Source: Streptomyces clavuligerus (GTDB taxonomy: Bacteria; Actinomycetota; Actinomycetes; Streptomycetales; Streptomycetaceae). From it: a DNA stretch of 64,000 nucleotides. Where the stretch lies: positions 1,488,001 through 1,552,000 of the forward strand of contig NZ_CP027858.1 in NCBI RefSeq assembly GCF_005519465.1. Direction: 5' to 3'. The notes beneath the pieces were generated by a model. It did not search any database, was not told the DNA's origin, and saw only the letters and a program-made list of their open reading frames with translations. Position 1 is the first letter of the stretch; every line of letters starts with the position of its first letter. Of the stretch, positions 61,596 to 64,000 are shown one piece after another. Made by a program: the position numbers and the translations under genes.

Positions 61596-61646
61596 TCACT
61601 GCGGACCGGCGCGCCTGCTGTCGATAATCATGACGAACGCGGGCAC
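61596..61646 (-). CDS. Candidate leader peptide with Val/Ile codons before cimA
   Basis: From GTG 61646: VPAFVMIIDSRRAGPQ, stop at 61596; an inner ATG at 61631 gives MIIDSRRAGPQ. Two adjacent Ile codons (ATT-ATC, ATT being rare here) follow Val-Met. The stop is 55 nt before the terminator-like hairpin. Isoleucine is the end product of the cimA route, so ribosome stalling could control termination. Ribosome site is weak (GGAA 10 nt before the GTG) and no antiterminator was worked out, so this is only a candidate. Confidence 0.35.
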   Translation of the reverse strand: MPAFVMIIDSRRAGPQ

Positions 61647-61683
61647 GGTCGCAGTGTTCCACACATCCGAAAGAAACGGGACG

Positions 61684-61724
61684 GGGGTCTCACGATGCGG
61701 ATACCCCCCCTTTTTTTGTGGCTC
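61684..61724 (+). terminator. Rightward terminator-like element
   Basis: GGGGGT and ACCCCC arms around a 14-nt loop, then CC and seven T. It reads rightward, but no rightward gene lies within 2 kb upstream, so it could block antisense transcription into the transporter or mark an unseen small RNA. Confidence 0.4.
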
Positions 61725-61808
61725 GGTTCGCCTCCGGGGTGCTGAAGCGTGCGCCGACGGTCGACCGTGCTCGGCCGCTCGTTCCTCACGGCCTGCGCGC
61801 GCTCTCCA

Positions 61809-61945
61809 CTTTCGGCACCCGCGGCACCCCTTCAGCTCACTCGCCGCAGGGCGAAGGCAAACGCCCGGCCCGAGACACAGGGGCCCGCTCCCCGCTCCCG
61901 GCACCCGCGGCGGCCCTGCGGCTCACCCGCCGCAGGGCCAAGGGG
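61809..61945. repeat. Two 51-bp repeat copies with hairpin
   Basis: Copies at 61809-61859 and 61895-61945 share CGGCACCCGCGGC and CGCCGCAGGG blocks. The second includes perfect 10-bp arms GGCCCTGCGG (61912-61921) and CCGCAGGGCC (61930-61939), probably the transporter gene's terminator, 16 bp past its stop; the first copy is a decayed version. Confidence 0.65.
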
Positions 61946-61954
61946 ATCATCCGC

Positions 61955-63268
61955 TCACGCACGGGGCGAAGGCGAACCGAGCTTCGAAGAAGAAGACCCG
62001 ACGCGGTTGAGGTCGATGTCCCTGGTCTCCCGCATCGTGAGATAGACGATCAGCGAGACGGCGGCGCAGCCCGCGACGTACCAGTAGAAGCCGGACTCGA
62101 TCCCCGCGTCCTTGAACCACAGGGCGACGTACTCCGCCGTGCCGCCGAAGAGGGCGTTGGCGATCGCGTACGGGAGGGCGACGCCCAGGGCCCGTACGCC
62201 GGTCGGGAACAGTTCCGCCTTCACACAGGCGTTGATGGAGGTGTAGCCGGTGATCACCACCAGGGCGAGCAGTGAGAGGCCGAAGGCGGGCCAGAACGAG
62301 CCCGCGTGCTGGAGCAGGGTCATGATCGGCACGGTCAGGAAGGTCGACCCCAGGGCGAAGGTGATGAGCAGCGGGCGGCGGCCGATGCGGTCGGAGAGGG
62401 CCCCGGCGAACGGCTGGAGGCAGGCGAAGACGATCAGCGCGCAGAAGGAGACGAGCGTCGCCGTCTCCTTGGGCAGTCCGGCGGTGTTGGAGAGGTACTT
62501 CGTCAGATAGGTGGTGTACGTGTAGTACGCCACGGTCCCGCCCATGGTGAGCGCGATGACGAGGACCGCCTCGCGCTTGTGGGCGAGCAGCGCCCTGATG
62601 GTGCCCTTGTCGCCCTCGGGGGTGTCGTCGCCGGACTCCTCGTACACCTCCGTCTCCAGCATGTTGCGGCGCAGATAGAAGACGACGGCCGCGCCGAGGG
62701 CGCCGACGACGAAGGGGATGCGCCAGCCCCAGTCGTGCAGGGCCGCGTCGGACAGGGTGCGCTGGAGCACGATCAGCAGGCCGAGGCCGAGGATCTGGCC
62801 CGCGGTCATCGAGACGTACTGGAAGCTGGAGGCGAAGCCCCGGTGCCGGGGGTGGGACGCCTCGGTGAGGTAGGTGGCGCTGGCGGCGTACTCGCCGCCG
62901 ACGGAGAGGCCCTGGAGCAGCCGGGCGACGAGCAGCACGGCGGCGCCGCCGTAGCCCGCGACCTCGTAGGTCGGCGCGACGGCGATGAGGACGGCGGACG
63001 CGGACATCAGGGTGACGGTGAGGGTCAGCGCCGCCTTGCGGCCCTTGCGGTCGCCGACCCGGCCCAGCAGCCAGCCGCCGACGGGACGCATGAAGAAGCC
63101 GACGGCGAAGATACCGGCCGTGTTCATGAGCTTGGCGGTGTCGTTGCCCTCGGGGAAGAACGCGCCCGCGAAGTAGGTCGCGAAGCTCGCGTAGACGAAC
63201 CAGTCGAACCACTCGACCATGTTGCCGGCCGAGCCGACCCAGATCTTTTTCCAGTGCTCTCGTCCCAT
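61955..63268 (-). CDS. MFS transporter, metabolite:H+ symporter family
   Basis: 437 residues, 12 helices. MHS-family signs: SAGNMVEWFDWFVYASFATYFAGAFFP in helix 1, GGWLLGRVGDRKGRKAAL, ARLLQGLSVGGEYAASATYL, RGFASSFQYVSMTAGQILG, and SDRIGRRPLLITF. The family moves carboxylates or compatible solutes (alpha-ketoglutarate, proline, betaine); KgtP-like sequence favours an alpha-keto/dicarboxylate but this is not certain. ATG at 63268; 38 upstream codons lack similarity. TetR gene lies 197 bp upstream on the same strand and may control it. Confidence 0.9.
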   Translation of the reverse strand: MGREHWKKIWVGSAGNMVEWFDWFVYASFATYFAGAFFPEGNDTAKLMNTAGIFAVGFFMRPVGGWLLGRVGDRKGRKAALTLTVTLMSASAVLIAVAPTYEVAGYGGAAVLLVARLLQGLSVGGEYAASATYLTEASHPRHRGFASSFQYVSMTAGQILGLGLLIVLQRTLSDAALHDWGWRIPFVVGALGAAVVFYLRRNMLETEVYEESGDDTPEGDKGTIRALLAHKREAVLVIALTMGGTVAYYTYTTYLTKYLSNTAGLPKETATLVSFCALIVFACLQPFAGALSDRIGRRPLLITFALGSTFLTVPIMTLLQHAGSFWPAFGLSLLALVVITGYTSINACVKAELFPTGVRALGVALPYAIANALFGGTAEYVALWFKDAGIESGFYWYVAGCAAVSLIVYLTMRETRDIDLNRVGSSSSKLGSPSPRA

Positions 63269-63465
63269 GGGGGAACGGTGCCGGAGGGGTCGGGGGCCGA
63301 CAAGGAGTGCACCGGCAACGATCAGGAGTACTTGCGTGCCTTCTGTTCGCCGTCCGCGCGCGGGTGTGCGCACGGCCTCCACCTGGGCCGTCGGGCGTCA
63401 ACTACCGTGTGCGGCAAGGGAGTCGACGCGGTCGGGGGCGGGGTCCGGCCGGCGGTGGGGCGCGT

Positions 63466-64000
63466 TCAGATGTCCTGTTCGAGCAGGGTGGTGACGAGGA
63501 ATTCGGCCACGTGGGCGAGGGCCCGTTCCCGTCCGGCGCCGGGCAGTCCCACCGCCACATGGACGCTGAAGCCGTCGAGGAGGGCGCGCAGCCGGGTGGC
63601 GTACCGGTCGGGGTCCACGGAGCGGAACTCGCCCCGGGAGACGCCCTCGGCGAGCAGCGCGGCCAGATCCCGGTGCCAGGCGCCCTCGATGGCCGCCTGG
63701 CGGACGCGGGCCTCGTCCCCGGCGTTCTGGGAGCGGTTCCACACTTCGAGCCAGAGCGTCCAGTGGGGGTCCCGGGGGCCGCGCGGGAGATACAGCTCCA
63801 CATAGGCGGTGAGCCGTTCGGCCGCGGGCTCGGGGCCGGAGAGCAGGGCGGCGCGCTCGGCGCCGAGGCGGCCCTCGCTCCACTCCAGGGTGCGCAGCAG
63901 CAGCTCGTCCTTGGTGCGGAAGTAGTAGAGGAGGTGGCCGCTGCTCATGCCGACCTCGCGGCCGAGCCCGGCCATGGTCAGCCCGTCGAGTCCGCGTTCG
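63466..64000 (-). CDS. TetR-family regulator, 5' end outside window
   Basis: 178 codons visible; the start lies beyond base 64000. The end of the helix-turn-helix is clear: ERGLDGLTMAGLGREVGMSS and GHLLYYFRTKDELLLRTLEW. The helical ligand domain follows (WTLWLEVWNRSQNAGDEARV, LLDGFSVHVAVGLPG) and resembles the TetR_C_6/BetI-like C-terminal domain. Same strand as the transporter 197 bp downstream; likely its regulator. The ATG at 63975 is inside the DNA-binding domain and is not the start. Confidence 0.9.
   Translation of the reverse strand, partial: ERGLDGLTMAGLGREVGMSSGHLLYYFRTKDELLLRTLEWSEGRLGAERAALLSGPEPAAERLTAYVELYLPRGPRDPHWTLWLEVWNRSQNAGDEARVRQAAIEGAWHRDLAALLAEGVSRGEFRSVDPDRYATRLRALLDGFSVHVAVGLPGAGRERALAHVAEFLVTTLLEQDI

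Larger units (their letters stand above)
61409..61954. other. Leader and intergenic region upstream of cimA
   Basis: About 545 bp. From right to left: MFS terminator hairpin (61912-61939) within a 51-bp repeat pair, a rightward terminator-like element (61684-61724), a 16-codon leader candidate (61596-61646), a leftward hairpin with T6 (61515-61540), and then 106 bp to cimA. No other gene supported. Confidence 0.6.

Noticed and set aside
59588..61627. 679-codon open frame on the plus strand
   Set aside because: Opposite cimA, which carries the full DRE-TIM motifs.
61718..62275. 185-codon ORF on the plus strand after cimA
   Set aside because: It overlaps the end of the transporter gene and the non-coding repeat pair; no recognisable protein sequence.

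Overview
The window is a stretch of high-GC actinobacterial chromosome, almost certainly a Streptomyces. The evidence is very high GC with G/C in nearly every third codon position, frequent GTG starts, Streptomyces-specific genes (nsdA, the HU protein with a lysine tail hupS, the IclR regulator ndgR, two conservon operons) and a gene order that, from memory, follows S. coelicolor SCO5582 down to about SCO5529. Most of it is core chromosome; the stretch from about 52,900 to 59,700 looks more variable.

Layout. 1-6,929: nsdA (3' end outside the window), a degenerate primase-polymerase-like protein, ftsY, an Eis-type acetyltransferase and the glucose permease glcP. 7,091-13,477: smc with a large extra segment in its hinge, a 72-aa protein, acylphosphatase and a secreted or membrane-anchored CAP-domain protein. 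13,518-23,183: a leftward housekeeping run of mutM, rnc, rpmF, a YceD/DUF177 protein, a DivIVA/AtpF-like coiled-coil protein, coaD, rsmD, recG and a DAK2-domain protein. 23,439-34,966: rpmB, thiL-thiD, a stand-alone RAM-domain protein, plsC-gpsA and ddl, the F420 gene cofC, hupS, leuC-leuD and divergent ndgR with a clear palindromic operator. 35,135-38,797: five tRNA genes (Gln, Glu, Glu, Gln, Glu in transcription order), a HAD hydrolase, gltX and a fumarylacetoacetase-fold hydrolase. 38,895-39,071: a 58-aa ORF with a duplicated ANPRRT motif. 39,651-50,738: two complete conservons in tandem (cvnA-B-C-D twice). 50,947-52,833: accB and accE. 52,988-59,601: a Tat-exported family 8 polysaccharide lyase, about 700 bp of degenerate repeats, an EF-hand protein, a YheO-type regulator overlapping a threonine-synthase-like enzyme, and a YceI protein. 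59,789-64,000: citramalate synthase with a possible attenuator leader, an MHS-family transporter and a TetR regulator cut by the window end.

How the genes work together. Branched-chain amino acid synthesis recurs: leuCD under NdgR, and cimA (2-oxobutyrate for isoleucine) with a possible Ile-codon leader. Glutamyl-tRNA supply is concentrated in one place: gltX beside tRNA-Glu and tRNA-Gln genes, which fits the actinobacterial indirect route to Gln-tRNA. Envelope and lipid precursors come from plsC, gpsA, ddl, accB and accE. The conservons encode membrane kinase-like proteins with Roadblock, DUF742 and Rap-like GTPase partners; their B and D genes contain long perfectly identical blocks although their A genes have diverged, which points to gene conversion.

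The best leads for something new are the 58-aa duplicated-motif ORF, the roughly 200-residue low-complexity insertion in the SMC hinge, the conversion pattern in the conservons, the cimA leader and the repeat array upstream of the lyase. Gene-order and family comparisons are from memory; no database search was possible.
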